DNA of 64,000 nt from GCA-020343675 sp964462945 (lineage in GTDB: Bacteria > Planctomycetota > Phycisphaerae > Sedimentisphaerales > Anaerobacaceae), in NCBI GenBank assembly GCA_964462945.1, contig CAYWZW010000015.1:15145-79144 (forward strand), in the 5' to 3' direction. The notes beneath the pieces were generated by a model. That model was not told where the DNA came from. It saw only the letters and a list, made by a program, of their open reading frames with translations, and searched no databases. Made by a program: the position numbers and the translations under genes. Positions 36,582 to 45,994 of the stretch are shown piece after piece (position 1 is the first letter of the stretch; each line of letters opens with the position of its first letter).

Positions 36582-38939
36582 ATGGAAAAGCACATCCGCC
36601 ATCTCATCATCGTGGCTGTGACGGCAGCCATCGGCGTCGCCCGAGAGACGGGTACTCAACCGCCGGCGAGGGAGCCTTATGCAGGCTCGGCCAGTTGCCG
36701 TCAGTGTCATGAGCCGTTCTATCAACTGTGGGCGCCGTCGCATCACGGCCTGGCGATGCAGCCGTACACGTTCGAATTTGCACAGGCGAATCTGACGATG
36801 CCCGAGGGGCCGGTCCAGATTGGCAAGAATGAGTACGTTGCGTGCATCGGGCGCGAGGAAGGTTGGGTCCTTGAGCGAGGGCCGGATGGCGAGAAACGGC
36901 ATCCAATCGCGCACGTGATGGGCGGGAAGAACGTTTACTACTTCCTGACGCCGATGGAACGTGGACGCTTGCAGACCTTGCCCGTAGCTTACGACGTGCG
37001 GATTAGGACGTGGTTCGACACGGCCGCCAGCGGTGTGCGTCACTTCCCCGGCGCGGGGGCTGACGCCCCCATGCCCTGGACGGACCCGATGTACACGTTC
37101 AATACCTCGTGCCACGGCTGCCATGTAAGCCAACTATCCACCAACTACGATCCCAAGACGGACACCTACCGCACCACGTGGGTCGAGCCCGGCATCAACT
37201 GCGAATCCTGCCACGGCCCGGCCGAAGAGCATGTCCGGGCCTGCCGGGCGGTTCCCGAGGGCCAGGCGCCGCAAGACCTCAAGATCATCAGCACCAAGTC
37301 CTTTACGGCCGAGCAGATCAACTCGATGTGCGGATCGTGCCATGCCAAGATGAGTCCCGTGAGCGCGTCTTTCAAACCGGGCGACCGCTACTTCGATCGC
37401 CTCGATCTGACGACCCTGGAGCACCCGGACTTCTACCCGGATGGACGCGACCTGGGCGAGAACTATACGATGACGACCTGGCGCGTGAGTCCATGCGTTA
37501 AAAGCGGCAGGCTCGATTGCATGCACTGTCACACGTCCAGCGGACGCTATCGATTCAAGGGTGATGAGAAGCCGAACGCCGCGTGCCTGCCCTGCCATCA
37601 GGAGAAGGTGGAGAACGCCCCGGCGCATACGCACCACGAGGCGGACAGCACGGGAAATCGGTGCATTGTGTGCCATATGCCCATGACAGAGTTTGCCCGC
37701 ATGACCCGCAGCGATCACTCCATGTGTCCCCCCGCGCCGGCGGCTACCCTCAAGTTCAAGTCCCCCAATGCGTGCAACATCTGCCATAAGGACAAAGACG
37801 CGACCTGGGCGGATCAGCAAGTGAGGCAGTGGCACAAACGAGACTACCAGAAACCCGTCCTGGAGCGAGCGGCTCTTGTGGATGCCGCCCGGCGAGGCGA
37901 TTGGCGCCGCTTGGGCGATATCCTGGCGTACATTGGCTCCAAGGATCGTGATGAGGTCTTCGCAGCGTCGTTGATCCGCTTGTTGCATCACTGCGAGTCC
38001 CAGGCCAAATGGCCGGTTATGATCAAAGCCCTCCAAGAGGATTCTTCCCCGTTGGTGCGTGCTGCCGCGGCCCAGGCCCTGGATGGGTACGTGACCGATG
38101 AATCCGTCAGGGCGTTGGCCAAAGCGACGGCCGACGGGCATCTTCTGGTGCGCGTGCGGGCAGCGACCGCTCTGGCCGCTGTCCCGGCGGAGCAACTCCC
38201 AGAGGAGTACGAAGCGGCGGTTGGGCGTGCCACAACGGAGTTGCTGGAGGCGCTCCACGCCCGCCCTGATGACTATGCGTCCCAGTACAATCTGGGCAAT
38301 TTCTACATGCAGCGAGGGGATGGCGGAAAGGCCCTGGCCTCGTACGAGAATGCTATCAAGCTGCGGCCGGACTTCGTGCCGCCCTATGTGAACATCGCGT
38401 TCGTCTATAATGCCAAGGGCGAGAATGACAAGGCGGAAGCCTCGTTCCGCAGGGCCATCGCCCTGGATCCGAACAACCCAGCCGTCCACTTGAATCTCGG
38501 GATGCTTCTGGGCGAGATGAAGCGCCCGAAGGAGGCGGAGCAGGCTTTTCGCAGAACGCTCGAGCTTGATCCCAATTCAGCGGCCGCTGCATATAACCTT
38601 GGTGTAATGCTGGCCTCGGATCGACCGTTTGAATCGCTGCGATGGTGTCAGAAGGCCTACCGGTTGCACCCCGAAGAGGGCAAGTACGGCTACACGTACG
38701 CCTTCTACCTGCATCAGCAACGCCAGACGGATGAAGCTGTGAGAGTTCTCAAGGAGATGGTCCGTCGAAATGTGCCGTACGGCGACGCCTACGCATTGCT
38801 CGGCGCGATCCACCTCGAACGGGGAGAGCTGGACGAAGCTGCTGGTGTGTATCGATCCGCCTCTGGCAATGGCAATCTGACACAACCCGAAAGAGAGAGC
38901 TTCAGAGCGATGATGCGCAGACTGGAGCAAGGGTTCTGA
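36582..38939 (+). CDS. Octaheme c-type cytochrome with TPR domain
   Basis: An exported 785-residue protein with eight CxxCH heme sites in its first half: CRQCH, CHGCH, CESCH, CGSCH, CMHCH, CLPCH, CIVCH and CNICH. These are spread as in cytochrome c554/octaheme-type multiheme proteins. A helical linker follows (HEAT-like, LVRAAAAQALDGYVTDE), then at least four TPR units (YNLGNFYMQRGDGGKALASYENAIKLRPD and similar) to the C-terminus. Such cytochrome-TPR fusions are frequent in Planctomycetota. Likely periplasmic electron transfer; substrate and partners are unknown. I start at ATG 36582 (signal-like HLIIVAVTAAIGVA), because the longer upstream frame overlaps the sulfatase remnant. It is the only redox gene in the island. 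Confidence 0.82.
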   Translation: MEKHIRHLIIVAVTAAIGVARETGTQPPAREPYAGSASCRQCHEPFYQLWAPSHHGLAMQPYTFEFAQANLTMPEGPVQIGKNEYVACIGREEGWVLERGPDGEKRHPIAHVMGGKNVYYFLTPMERGRLQTLPVAYDVRIRTWFDTAASGVRHFPGAGADAPMPWTDPMYTFNTSCHGCHVSQLSTNYDPKTDTYRTTWVEPGINCESCHGPAEEHVRACRAVPEGQAPQDLKIISTKSFTAEQINSMCGSCHAKMSPVSASFKPGDRYFDRLDLTTLEHPDFYPDGRDLGENYTMTTWRVSPCVKSGRLDCMHCHTSSGRYRFKGDEKPNAACLPCHQEKVENAPAHTHHEADSTGNRCIVCHMPMTEFARMTRSDHSMCPPAPAATLKFKSPNACNICHKDKDATWADQQVRQWHKRDYQKPVLERAALVDAARRGDWRRLGDILAYIGSKDRDEVFAASLIRLLHHCESQAKWPVMIKALQEDSSPLVRAAAAQALDGYVTDESVRALAKATADGHLLVRVRAATALAAVPAEQLPEEYEAAVGRATTELLEALHARPDDYASQYNLGNFYMQRGDGGKALASYENAIKLRPDFVPPYVNIAFVYNAKGENDKAEASFRRAIALDPNNPAVHLNLGMLLGEMKRPKEAEQAFRRTLELDPNSAAAAYNLGVMLASDRPFESLRWCQKAYRLHPEEGKYGYTYAFYLHQQRQTDEAVRVLKEMVRRNVPYGDAYALLGAIHLERGELDEAAGVYRSASGNGNLTQPERESFRAMMRRLEQGF

Positions 38940-39016
38940 ACGCTCTATATCGGCCTTGTGCCGAACAGGTCCTCACCTGTTGCCCTCGGAATCTTCCGGG
39001 CGATACAGTGCATTAT

Positions 39017-39048
39017 TTGCTTCAAAAGGGTGGGCAGGGCGTTATAAT
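39017..39048 (+). promoter_or_regulatory. Possible promoter giving a leaderless sulfatase mRNA
   Basis: A perfect TATAAT (39043-39048) lies 6 bp before the ATG at 39055, so transcription would begin at or next to the start codon. A TTGCTT (39017-39022) is the nearest -35-like hexamer, but its 20-bp spacer is long. No Shine-Dalgarno sequence precedes this ATG, in line with leaderless translation. Confidence 0.4.
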
Positions 39049-39054
39049 CACGGC

Positions 39055-40446
39055 ATGAAATCTCTATTGCCTTTCATCACATTAGTGCTTGCGGTTGGGG
39101 CGGCAATCTTCGTCGGCCCGGCTGTTTCTCGGGCCGCTTCATCGAGCAAGCCAAACATCATCTTGATCATGGCCGACGATCTCGGCTATGAGACCATCGG
39201 CGCGAACGGCGGTACGAGCTACAAGACCCCGGTAATAGACCGGCTGGCGGCAACCGGCGTTCGCTTCACGCACTGCTACGTGCAGCCGCTCTGCACGCCG
39301 ACCCGCGTGCAGTTGATGACCGGCCGCTATAACGTAAGGAACTACATCAACTTCGGGAATATGGACCCGCAAGCGGTCACCTTCGGCAATCTGCTCAAGC
39401 AAGCCGGTTACGCGACGTGCATCGCCGGCAAGTGGCAGCTTGGGCGAGACCTTGGCCTGCCGAAGAATTTCGGCTTCGACGAGTATTGCCTCTGGCAGCA
39501 TACCCGTCGTCCGCCTCGTTATGCGAACCCCGGCCTCGAAATCAACGGGGTCGAGAAGAACTACGCCAATGGCGAATACGGGCCTGATCTCGTGAACGAC
39601 TACGCGCTGGATTTCATCACTCGCAGGAAGGATGGCCCGTTCTTCCTTTACTACCCAATGATGCTGACGCACGCCCCCTATCAGCCGACGCCCGACAGCC
39701 GGGACTGGGACCCGAAGGCGCAGGGCGAGAATGTCAACACGGACGCGAAGCACTTTGCCGATATGGTCGCCTGCATGGACAAGCTCATTGGCAAACTGGT
39801 CGCAAGGCTCGATTCGCTCGGCATCCGCACCAACACGCTGCTTCTCTTTGTCGGCGACAACGGCACGGGCCGAGGCACGCGCTCGATGATGGGGGATAGG
39901 CTCGTCATCGGCGGCAAGGGCACGACCACCGATGCCGGGATGCATGTGCCGCTGATTGCGAGCTGGCCCGGCACGATCGCGGACGGAAGGGCTTGCTCGG
40001 ACCTCGTGGACAGCACGGACTTCCTGCCAACTCTCCTCCAAGCCGCAGGCGTGGCGCCGCCGTCCGGCCTGAAATTGGATGGCCGCACGTTTCTCCCGCA
40101 ACTCCTCGGTGCCGAAGGGCAGCCGCGCGACTGGATCTACTCGTGGTATTCGCCGCGCCAGTCGGCCGACCTGTCCGTTCGCGAGTTTGCCTTCAATCAT
40201 CGCTACAAGCTCTACCGCTCCGGCGGGTTCTTCGACCTCAGCAAAGATGTGGAGGAGAAACAACCGCTGACGGTTGCATCACTCGATGGCGAAGCCGCCG
40301 CTGCGGCGAAGCTGCTCCAAGGCGCGTTGGATCAGTTCGCAGATGCCCGTCCCTCGGAAGTCGACCGCGCCTTTGAGCAGGCGGGCAAAGGCAAAGCGAA
40401 AGGCCAAAAGGCGACGGTGAAAACCAGACGAAAGGACAAGAAATGA
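39055..40446 (+). CDS. Secreted sulfatase (CTPTR type)
   Basis: Formylglycine sulfatase with signal peptide (about 1-28), metal-binding start NIILIMADDLGYETIG, modified cysteine C80 in CTPTR followed by VQLMTGR, and the closing VGDNGTGRGTRS and KGTTTDAGMHVPLIASWPG. Serine replaced by threonine in CxPTR is common in this family. A basic tail (GKGKAKGQKATVKTRRKDKK) ends the protein, unusual for a secreted enzyme and possibly a surface-binding tail. Its stop overlaps the next sulfatase start (ATGA), so both are co-translated. The chosen ATG excludes an upstream in-frame extension without a signal peptide. Confidence 0.88.
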   Translation: MKSLLPFITLVLAVGAAIFVGPAVSRAASSSKPNIILIMADDLGYETIGANGGTSYKTPVIDRLAATGVRFTHCYVQPLCTPTRVQLMTGRYNVRNYINFGNMDPQAVTFGNLLKQAGYATCIAGKWQLGRDLGLPKNFGFDEYCLWQHTRRPPRYANPGLEINGVEKNYANGEYGPDLVNDYALDFITRRKDGPFFLYYPMMLTHAPYQPTPDSRDWDPKAQGENVNTDAKHFADMVACMDKLIGKLVARLDSLGIRTNTLLLFVGDNGTGRGTRSMMGDRLVIGGKGTTTDAGMHVPLIASWPGTIADGRACSDLVDSTDFLPTLLQAAGVAPPSGLKLDGRTFLPQLLGAEGQPRDWIYSWYSPRQSADLSVREFAFNHRYKLYRSGGFFDLSKDVEEKQPLTVASLDGEAAAAAKLLQGALDQFADARPSEVDRAFEQAGKGKAKGQKATVKTRRKDKK

Positions 40447-41927
40447 AAACGAAATGCCGGACTCGATGGGTCTTGGGCCTGCTGTTGGTCTTGTTCTGCT
40501 CCAACCCTCTGGCCCACGGCGCCGGGAAGCCCAGTATTTTGTTCCTTTTCGCCGACGACCAGCGAGCTGACACCATCGCCGCTTTGGGCAATCCGAACAT
40601 CAAGACCCCGAACATTGACAAGCTGGTGACCTCTGGCTTTGCCTTCCGAACCAACTATTGTTTCGGGGGCAATAGCGGCGCCGTGTGCGTGCCCAGCCGG
40701 GCGATGCTGATGAGCGGCAAGACGTGGTTCCACGTGGATACCGCGACTCTCAAAGATGCCAAACTTCTGCCGGAGCTGCTGCAAGAGAACGGCTACGTGA
40801 CGTTCGGCACCGGTAAATGGCATAACGGCCAGCCCTCCTGGCTGCGCGCCTTCCAGCGCGGACAGGCCGTCATGTTCGGCGGCATGTCGGATCACACCAA
40901 GGTGCCGGTCAGAGACCTCGGCCCCGATGGCAAACTGACCGAATTGCACACGGGCGAGAAGTTCTCCAGCGAGTTGTTTGCGGATGCCGCGATCCAGTTT
41001 CTCCAAAACCACGATGGCAAGAAGCCCTTCTTTGCCTATGTGGCCTTTACCGCGCCGCACGATCCCCGGATGCCGCCGCCGGCGTTTCGGGACATGTACT
41101 ATCGAAATCTGCCCCCCCTGCCCGGGAATTACCTTCCGCAGCTTCCCTTCGACAATGGCATGATGAAGGGAGGCCGCGACGAGAACCTGGCGCCCTGGCC
41201 GCGGACCGAGGCCGTCATCCGCGACCAACTGGCGGAATACTACGGAGCGATCACGCATCTCGACGGCCAGATCGGGCGGATTCTCGAAGCCTTGAAACAA
41301 ACCGGGCAGGCGGACAACACCGTGATCATCTATGCCGCCGACAATGGACTCGCCTTGGGCAGCCACGGTCTGTTGGGCAAGCAAAGCGTGTTCGAGCACA
41401 GCATGCGTGTCCCGCTGATTTTCGTCGGTCCCGGCATTCCGGAGGGCAAATCTACCCAGGCATTCAGCTATCTGCTGGATGTTTTCCCCACTCTGTGCGA
41501 CGTGATCGGGATTCAACGTCCTGCGGACCTGGAAGGCGAAAGCCTGCGACCCCTGTGGGAGGGAAAGCGAGACCGCGTCCGCGATTCAGTGTTCCTGCCG
41601 TACATCGACATCCAGCGCGCGGTGCGGGATGAGCGATGGAAACTGATCTGTTACCCGAAGATCGGCCACATGCAGTTGTTCGACCTGCAAACCGATCCGG
41701 ACGAGAAGACCAATTTGATCGACCGCGCGGAATATGCGGAGCACGTCCAGCGGCTGCTCAAGCGGATGGGCCAGTGGCAGGCCAAGGTTGGCGACACGCT
41801 GCAATTGCCCACCGAGAACAAGCCGCCCGAAGCGGTTGATCTGACCGGGCGAAAACGCGTTCCGGACCAATGGCAACCGGAGTGGATTGTGAAGAAGTAT
41901 TTCGATGTGTCTCCGTCTGCACGCTGA
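40443..41927 (+). CDS. Secreted sulfatase (CVPSR type)
   Basis: Formylglycine sulfatase with signal peptide (about 1-27), start strand SILFLFADDQRADTI, modified cysteine C82 in CVPSR followed by AMLMSGK, substrate-pocket GTGKWHNG, and metal site YAADNGLALGSHGLLGKQ. The ADDQRADTI and GSHGLLGKQ signatures place it with choline/iduronate-type sulfatases, not with its neighbour. ATGA overlap with the upstream sulfatase. Two consecutive, non-similar sulfatases suggest removal of sulfates at different positions of the same polymer. Confidence 0.88.
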   Translation: MKTKCRTRWVLGLLLVLFCSNPLAHGAGKPSILFLFADDQRADTIAALGNPNIKTPNIDKLVTSGFAFRTNYCFGGNSGAVCVPSRAMLMSGKTWFHVDTATLKDAKLLPELLQENGYVTFGTGKWHNGQPSWLRAFQRGQAVMFGGMSDHTKVPVRDLGPDGKLTELHTGEKFSSELFADAAIQFLQNHDGKKPFFAYVAFTAPHDPRMPPPAFRDMYYRNLPPLPGNYLPQLPFDNGMMKGGRDENLAPWPRTEAVIRDQLAEYYGAITHLDGQIGRILEALKQTGQADNTVIIYAADNGLALGSHGLLGKQSVFEHSMRVPLIFVGPGIPEGKSTQAFSYLLDVFPTLCDVIGIQRPADLEGESLRPLWEGKRDRVRDSVFLPYIDIQRAVRDERWKLICYPKIGHMQLFDLQTDPDEKTNLIDRAEYAEHVQRLLKRMGQWQAKVGDTLQLPTENKPPEAVDLTGRKRVPDQWQPEWIVKKYFDVSPSAR

Positions 41928-42023
41928 GGAGGCCCCTCCGGGTCAGGAGGGCGCTGCACCGACAGCTCCAGCGCAAAAGGCCCGCAGGCAAAGGAAGGGC
42001 GCCCAAAAATAAGGAAAGATCAA

Positions 42024-42905
42024 ATGAACAAGCCGACATCAGTAACCGCACGACGAACCATGAAACCAGGCGCTGTTTTGATCCATCTCACCGGCTGGCT
42101 GCTCGTGCTCACCTGCTTCACTGGGCGGCTGGCCGCAGCCCCGCTCCGCATCTACATCGTCACCGATCTGGAGGGAGCGAGCGGTGTGTACCAGTTCGCG
42201 CAGACGCGCGAGCCGGGCAATTCGCTGGGCGAGAAAGCGAAAGAGTACTTGATGGGCGACATTGCGGCCGTAGTCCGCGGGTTGCGGGCCGGCGGTGCGA
42301 CCGACATCGTGGTGCTTGATGGGCACGGGTCGCAGGCGTTTGTCCCGCACCTGATGGAGCCCGGCGCCAAGTACATCACCGGCAAACCACGTCCGGGTCC
42401 GCTCACGGGCCTTGATGAGTCGTTCGCCGGTCTGGTCCAACTGGGCGCCCATGCCATGATGGGCACGCCCGACGGCGTGCTGGCCCATACGCAGTCGTCG
42501 CGAACGGAAAACCGATACTGGTACAACGGGGTCGAGTCCGGTGAGCTGGCCCAGTGTGCGGCCATCGCCGGGCACTACGGCGTCCCGACCATCATGGTGA
42601 CGGGCGATGAGGCGACCTGCCGGGAGGCCGCGAAATTCTTTGGGTCCAATTGCGTTACGGTGGCCGTCAAGCGGGGCATCACGCGCGAAGCAGCGGCGCT
42701 GTATCCGTTCGACGAAACTCGCCAAGCCCTCTACGAGGGCGCCCGGCGCGCAGTGGCTGCCATCCCGCAATGTCAGCCCTACAAACTCTCCCTTCCCATC
42801 CAGGCCAAGAAGGAGTACCTGGTCTTTGACAGTCCCTCCGGGCCGGGTCGCCGGACCAGCAAGGAGGGCACCGTCGAAGATGTCTTGAAGCTGCTGGATT
42901 TCTGA
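42024..42905 (+). CDS. M55 family (DppA-like) peptidase with signal peptide
   Basis: M55 peptidases are zinc D-aminopeptidases acting on D-amino-acid peptides from cell walls. The metal-binding D48-L-E50 in VTDLEGASGV, H101 in DGHGS, H143 in LGAHAMMGT and a downstream glutamate (ENRYWYNGVESGE) match the DppA pattern. Unlike cytoplasmic DppA this protein begins with a probable signal peptide (about 16-39, VLIHLTGWLLVLTCFTGRLAAA). AAGGAAAG precedes the ATG. It is followed after 28 bp by a ceramidase-like gene. Family call is firm; the natural substrate is not known. Confidence 0.85.
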   Translation: MNKPTSVTARRTMKPGAVLIHLTGWLLVLTCFTGRLAAAPLRIYIVTDLEGASGVYQFAQTREPGNSLGEKAKEYLMGDIAAVVRGLRAGGATDIVVLDGHGSQAFVPHLMEPGAKYITGKPRPGPLTGLDESFAGLVQLGAHAMMGTPDGVLAHTQSSRTENRYWYNGVESGELAQCAAIAGHYGVPTIMVTGDEATCREAAKFFGSNCVTVAVKRGITREAAALYPFDETRQALYEGARRAVAAIPQCQPYKLSLPIQAKKEYLVFDSPSGPGRRTSKEGTVEDVLKLLDF

Positions 42906-42933
42906 GGCGATGCGGAGAGAGAAAGGTTGTTCA

Positions 42934-44358
42934 ATGAGCCAAAGTCAATTGCTGCAAATCAGTTCTCGACCAGTCAGCCGTCCTCTTGATGCAGGTCTGC
43001 GCCGCCCAGGCGCTGCATTGCTCGTCGCCTGCGCCCTTGTCTCCATCGCCGCGACGCTGCGGGCCGAGGGTTTGCGCCTGGCCGTGTTCGATGTGGATGC
43101 CACCCCGCCTATGGGCAGCATGATGGCCTATGACCCGGTCAAGGCGCAGGGTGAAATCGGCTTGCGCGGTCGCGGCGTGATTGTGCTGGGTGCCGGCGAG
43201 CCTATCGTCTTGTGTGCGCTCGACTGGATTGGCATCAGCAACGAGGGTCACGACGTGTTCCGGCAAACGCTGGCGGATGCCGCGGGAACGACGCGGCAGC
43301 GCGTGGCGGTCCATACGGTGCACCAGCATGACGCACCGGAGTGTGACTTTGCGACCGAAAGACTGCTCCGCGAGCGGGGCCTGCCAGTGGGCCGCTACGA
43401 GGGCTCGTTCGCCCACGTGGTGTTGGAGCGACTCACGGCAGCGGTTCGCGCATCGCTAAGCGAGAGCAAGCCCGTCACTCACCTTGGCCTCGGGCAGGCC
43501 CAAGTCCGGGAGGTGGCCTCCAATCGGCGCATCCTCGGGCCGGATGGCAAAGTGCGCGCCACGCGCTGGACTGCGACCCCGGACCCCGCCCTCCGCGCTG
43601 AACCGGAAGGCACCATTGACCCCATCGTCTCGCTCATCAGCTTCTGGAACGGCGACCAGCCGCTCGCCGTGCTCAGTTACTACGCTTGTCATCCGCAGAG
43701 TTACTATCGCACCGGTATCGCGAACCCGGATTTCCCCGGCATCGCCCGTTTTCTCCGGCAGCAGCAGGTTCCCGACGCGTTGCACGTGCATTTCAACGGT
43801 GCCGGCGGCAACGTGGGCGCCGGCAAATACAACGATGGCTCACACGCAACGCGTTGGGTGCTGGCCCAGCGCCTTGCTGACGGAATGAAACGCGCGTGGG
43901 AGACGACGGAGAAGTTCGCGCTCACCGTGAAGGATATCGGCTGGGAGGTCGTACCCGTTGCGCTGCCTCCCGCGGCTCATCTTAAGGAATCGGAGCTCGA
44001 AGCCGCCCTGCGCGGGTCGGACAAAAGCCTCCAGTCCGGTGCGGCGGCGCAACTTGTCTGGTTGCAGCGCTGCCAGGCAGGACATCGAACGGAGCTGTCC
44101 TGCCTCCGCCTCGGTCCGGCCCGTGTGCTCCATACGCCGGGCGAACTGTTCGTCGAGTATCAACTCGCCGCCAAACAGATGCGTCACGACCTGTTCATTG
44201 CGATGGCTGCCTATGGCGACTACGGTCCCGGCTACATCGGCACGGCCCCGGCCTATGAGCAGGGCGGTTATGAAACCGGCCCGCACGCCTCCAGTCTGGC
44301 CCCCGGCGTCGAGGCTGTCCTCCTGGACAGCCTGCGAAAACTGCTCCGCGGCGATTGA
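42934..44358 (+). CDS. Secreted neutral/alkaline ceramidase-like protein
   Basis: Similar in layout to the N-terminal domain of neutral/alkaline non-lysosomal ceramidases, a family widely annotated in Planctomycetota. After a signal region (about 18-45) comes FDVDATPPMGSMM, then the metal-site strands VHTVHQHDAPECD, YYACHPQSYYRTG and HFNGAGGNVGAGKYNDGS. The eukaryotic-type C-terminal domain is missing (about 474 residues in all). True ceramide cleavage is doubtful; these planctomycete proteins probably hydrolyse other amides or esters. ATG 42934 has AAAGG upstream. It is the last plus-strand gene before the convergent M28 gene. Confidence 0.7.
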   Translation: MSQSQLLQISSRPVSRPLDAGLRRPGAALLVACALVSIAATLRAEGLRLAVFDVDATPPMGSMMAYDPVKAQGEIGLRGRGVIVLGAGEPIVLCALDWIGISNEGHDVFRQTLADAAGTTRQRVAVHTVHQHDAPECDFATERLLRERGLPVGRYEGSFAHVVLERLTAAVRASLSESKPVTHLGLGQAQVREVASNRRILGPDGKVRATRWTATPDPALRAEPEGTIDPIVSLISFWNGDQPLAVLSYYACHPQSYYRTGIANPDFPGIARFLRQQQVPDALHVHFNGAGGNVGAGKYNDGSHATRWVLAQRLADGMKRAWETTEKFALTVKDIGWEVVPVALPPAAHLKESELEAALRGSDKSLQSGAAAQLVWLQRCQAGHRTELSCLRLGPARVLHTPGELFVEYQLAAKQMRHDLFIAMAAYGDYGPGYIGTAPAYEQGGYETGPHASSLAPGVEAVLLDSLRKLLRGD

Positions 44359-44392
44359 ATCGTTCTTGGCAAAGGGCGGAGTAAAATCGCAG

Positions 44393-44413
44393 CCCCGGCA
44401 CATTAAGCCGGGG
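44393..44413. terminator. Hairpin between convergent genes
   Basis: A perfect 7-bp stem CCCCGGC/GCCGGGG with loop ACATTAA lies 35 bp after the ceramidase-like stop, in the convergent gap. There is no T-run, so this may be a weak bidirectional or Rho-assisted terminator. Confidence 0.35.
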
Positions 44414-44563
44414 CCGTGCGGTTGTGGTCGGGTTGTAAGAGGCGACTCACAAGAAGGGGGCCATTCCGACAAACCGAGTTGCGGCTGTCCCGGGTCAGGG
44501 GGGATCGTTTTTCCTCGGCCGTGTGCCCAACAAAATGCCGCGGTGGATAAGGCGGCAAGTCGC

Positions 44564-45598
44564 TCAGAGGTCTTGGTCGATCGTCGCCACTGCCGCCAAC
44601 GTTGCTTGCACGGTCATGGCCGCGTTCTCAATGTCGCACGTTTCCGGGATGTCTCCCTCGGCGTGGTAGTTTGGGTCGCCATAAGGTAGAGATCCGATAT
44701 TGATAACCGCGGCGGGGTAGCCGGCCAGAACAAATGACCCATCGTCGTCGCCGGGTCGTGGCCTCTCTGCAGTTCGCTGTTCCAGGCCGATGGAATATCG
44801 AGCGTTCACCTCGCCCATCAGCTCGGCGAGATGTTTACCCTCGGGCTTTGTATACGCAGTTACGTTGGTCTTCTTTCCTGCGGCCGTCTCCTCTGCCGTC
44901 TTTGCTCCAATGCCATCCATGTTGAAGACCGCAATAATATTGTCTCCACGCGATTTCGCTTTTTGCGCTGCGGTCTTGCTCGTCCACGGTGTGTGTTCCT
45001 CATTGCAGAAGAGGAACCGGATAGTGCTCTCGGGTGTGTACTCCGCGAGGACGCGTGCCATCTCCAATACACCGGCGGTTCCAATGGCGTTGTCGTTGGC
45101 CCCTGGGGAGTCGATCCAGCTTTGCGAGTCCTTGTGAGCGAGCACTACGATGATCTTGTCAGGATGCGAGCGGCCTTTTTTTTCGGTGTAGAGATTGTAT
45201 GCCGTGTACCAGGGATCTTCGGGTTTGGGAGGGGAGTATTGAGCGTGCTTTGGTTTGCTTGTATCCCGACGAAATGCCTGTACCCGAACGCCCTCTCGCT
45301 CAACGCGATATCCCCACGCCTCCAATTGGCCGGCAAGGTAGTCGTCGGCCTCGTAGAGTGTGTTCTTCTCATGACCAGGCAACGTCAGGTTCAACTTCCG
45401 ATAGGGCAAAGGATCCTTTGAGAGATAAAAGAGGTGCTTCGATATTCGCTCGGGGTCAACAGCGCTGATAAGGCGGCGTATGTTTGCATCCACCTTATTA
45501 CCGTCGTTGCCTCCTTCCTGCCGGGCTTGGACCGTATCGAGAGGGCCCGCGGAGAAAAGGAACAGAAGTCCAATCGCATAAATACCCGTACGTCTCAT
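44564..45598 (-). CDS. Secreted M28 family metallopeptidase
   Basis: M28 aminopeptidases use two zinc ions. The five ligands can be read: H155 (VVLAHKDSQ), D169 (PGANDNAIG), E201 after the catalytic E200 (CNEEH), D228 (NMDGIG) and H312 (YHAEGD). A signal peptide covers about 1-24 (GIYAIGLLFLFSAGP). I start at the ATG at 45598 because GGGAGG lies just upstream; an in-frame ATG 24 bp earlier lacks one. It is divergent from the GH29 gene and has its own promoter at 45667-45695. It probably releases N-terminal amino acids outside the cytoplasm. Confidence 0.88.
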   Translation of the reverse strand: MRRTGIYAIGLLFLFSAGPLDTVQARQEGGNDGNKVDANIRRLISAVDPERISKHLFYLSKDPLPYRKLNLTLPGHEKNTLYEADDYLAGQLEAWGYRVEREGVRVQAFRRDTSKPKHAQYSPPKPEDPWYTAYNLYTEKKGRSHPDKIIVVLAHKDSQSWIDSPGANDNAIGTAGVLEMARVLAEYTPESTIRFLFCNEEHTPWTSKTAAQKAKSRGDNIIAVFNMDGIGAKTAEETAAGKKTNVTAYTKPEGKHLAELMGEVNARYSIGLEQRTAERPRPGDDDGSFVLAGYPAAVINIGSLPYGDPNYHAEGDIPETCDIENAAMTVQATLAAVATIDQDL

Positions 45599-45666
45599 GT
45601 ATCCTCCCGCATATTGAGCCATCCTTTCACAGCAGCACGGCAGTCAGGCATGACTTGCCATCAGGC

Positions 45667-45695
45667 ATCATACCATCAATCTCAAGCTCCTGCAA
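45667..45695 (-). promoter_or_regulatory. Promoter of the M28 peptidase gene
   Basis: On the minus strand TTGCAG (45695-45690), a 17-bp spacer and TATGAT (45672-45667), with a TGG extension just before the -10 hexamer. The ATG lies about 70 bp downstream. Confidence 0.55.
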
Positions 45696-45901
45696 TTAAA
45701 ACGAAAGCACTGTTGGTCACCCAGGGCTGCCGTTCCAGGTCTCTTCACCAAACCGCCTCCCGGCAGTCGCGGGTCGGGGTGGGGTGCACGCAGCAGTCCT
45801 TATCACAGTTCCTGTTGTTTTCAGACTTTGGGTTCTGGGAACGGGGGCCGCTTTGTCTCCTGCTGAACTCACAATTTTGGCAGACAGTCTCCTCCCTTGC
45901 C

Positions 45902-45930
45902 TTGACACCGGCCGTTGTGCGGTCTATACT
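45902..45930 (+). promoter_or_regulatory. Promoter of the GH29 gene
   Basis: TTGACA (45902-45907), exactly 17 bp, then TATACT (45925-45930): a near-consensus housekeeping promoter 64 bp before the ATG. The 396-bp divergent region 45599-45994 holds only this and the M28 promoter; I see no clear operator. Confidence 0.75.
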
Positions 45931-45994
45931 CTCGTTTCGGGCCGCTGCTTGGGCGGCGAATCTCCGACCCGATTCTTCCTGGAGATCATCTATC

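Noticed and set aside
45434..45994. N-terminal extension of the GH29 fucosidase
   Set aside because: It overlaps the divergent M28 gene and both promoters; a proper signal peptide starts at 45995.
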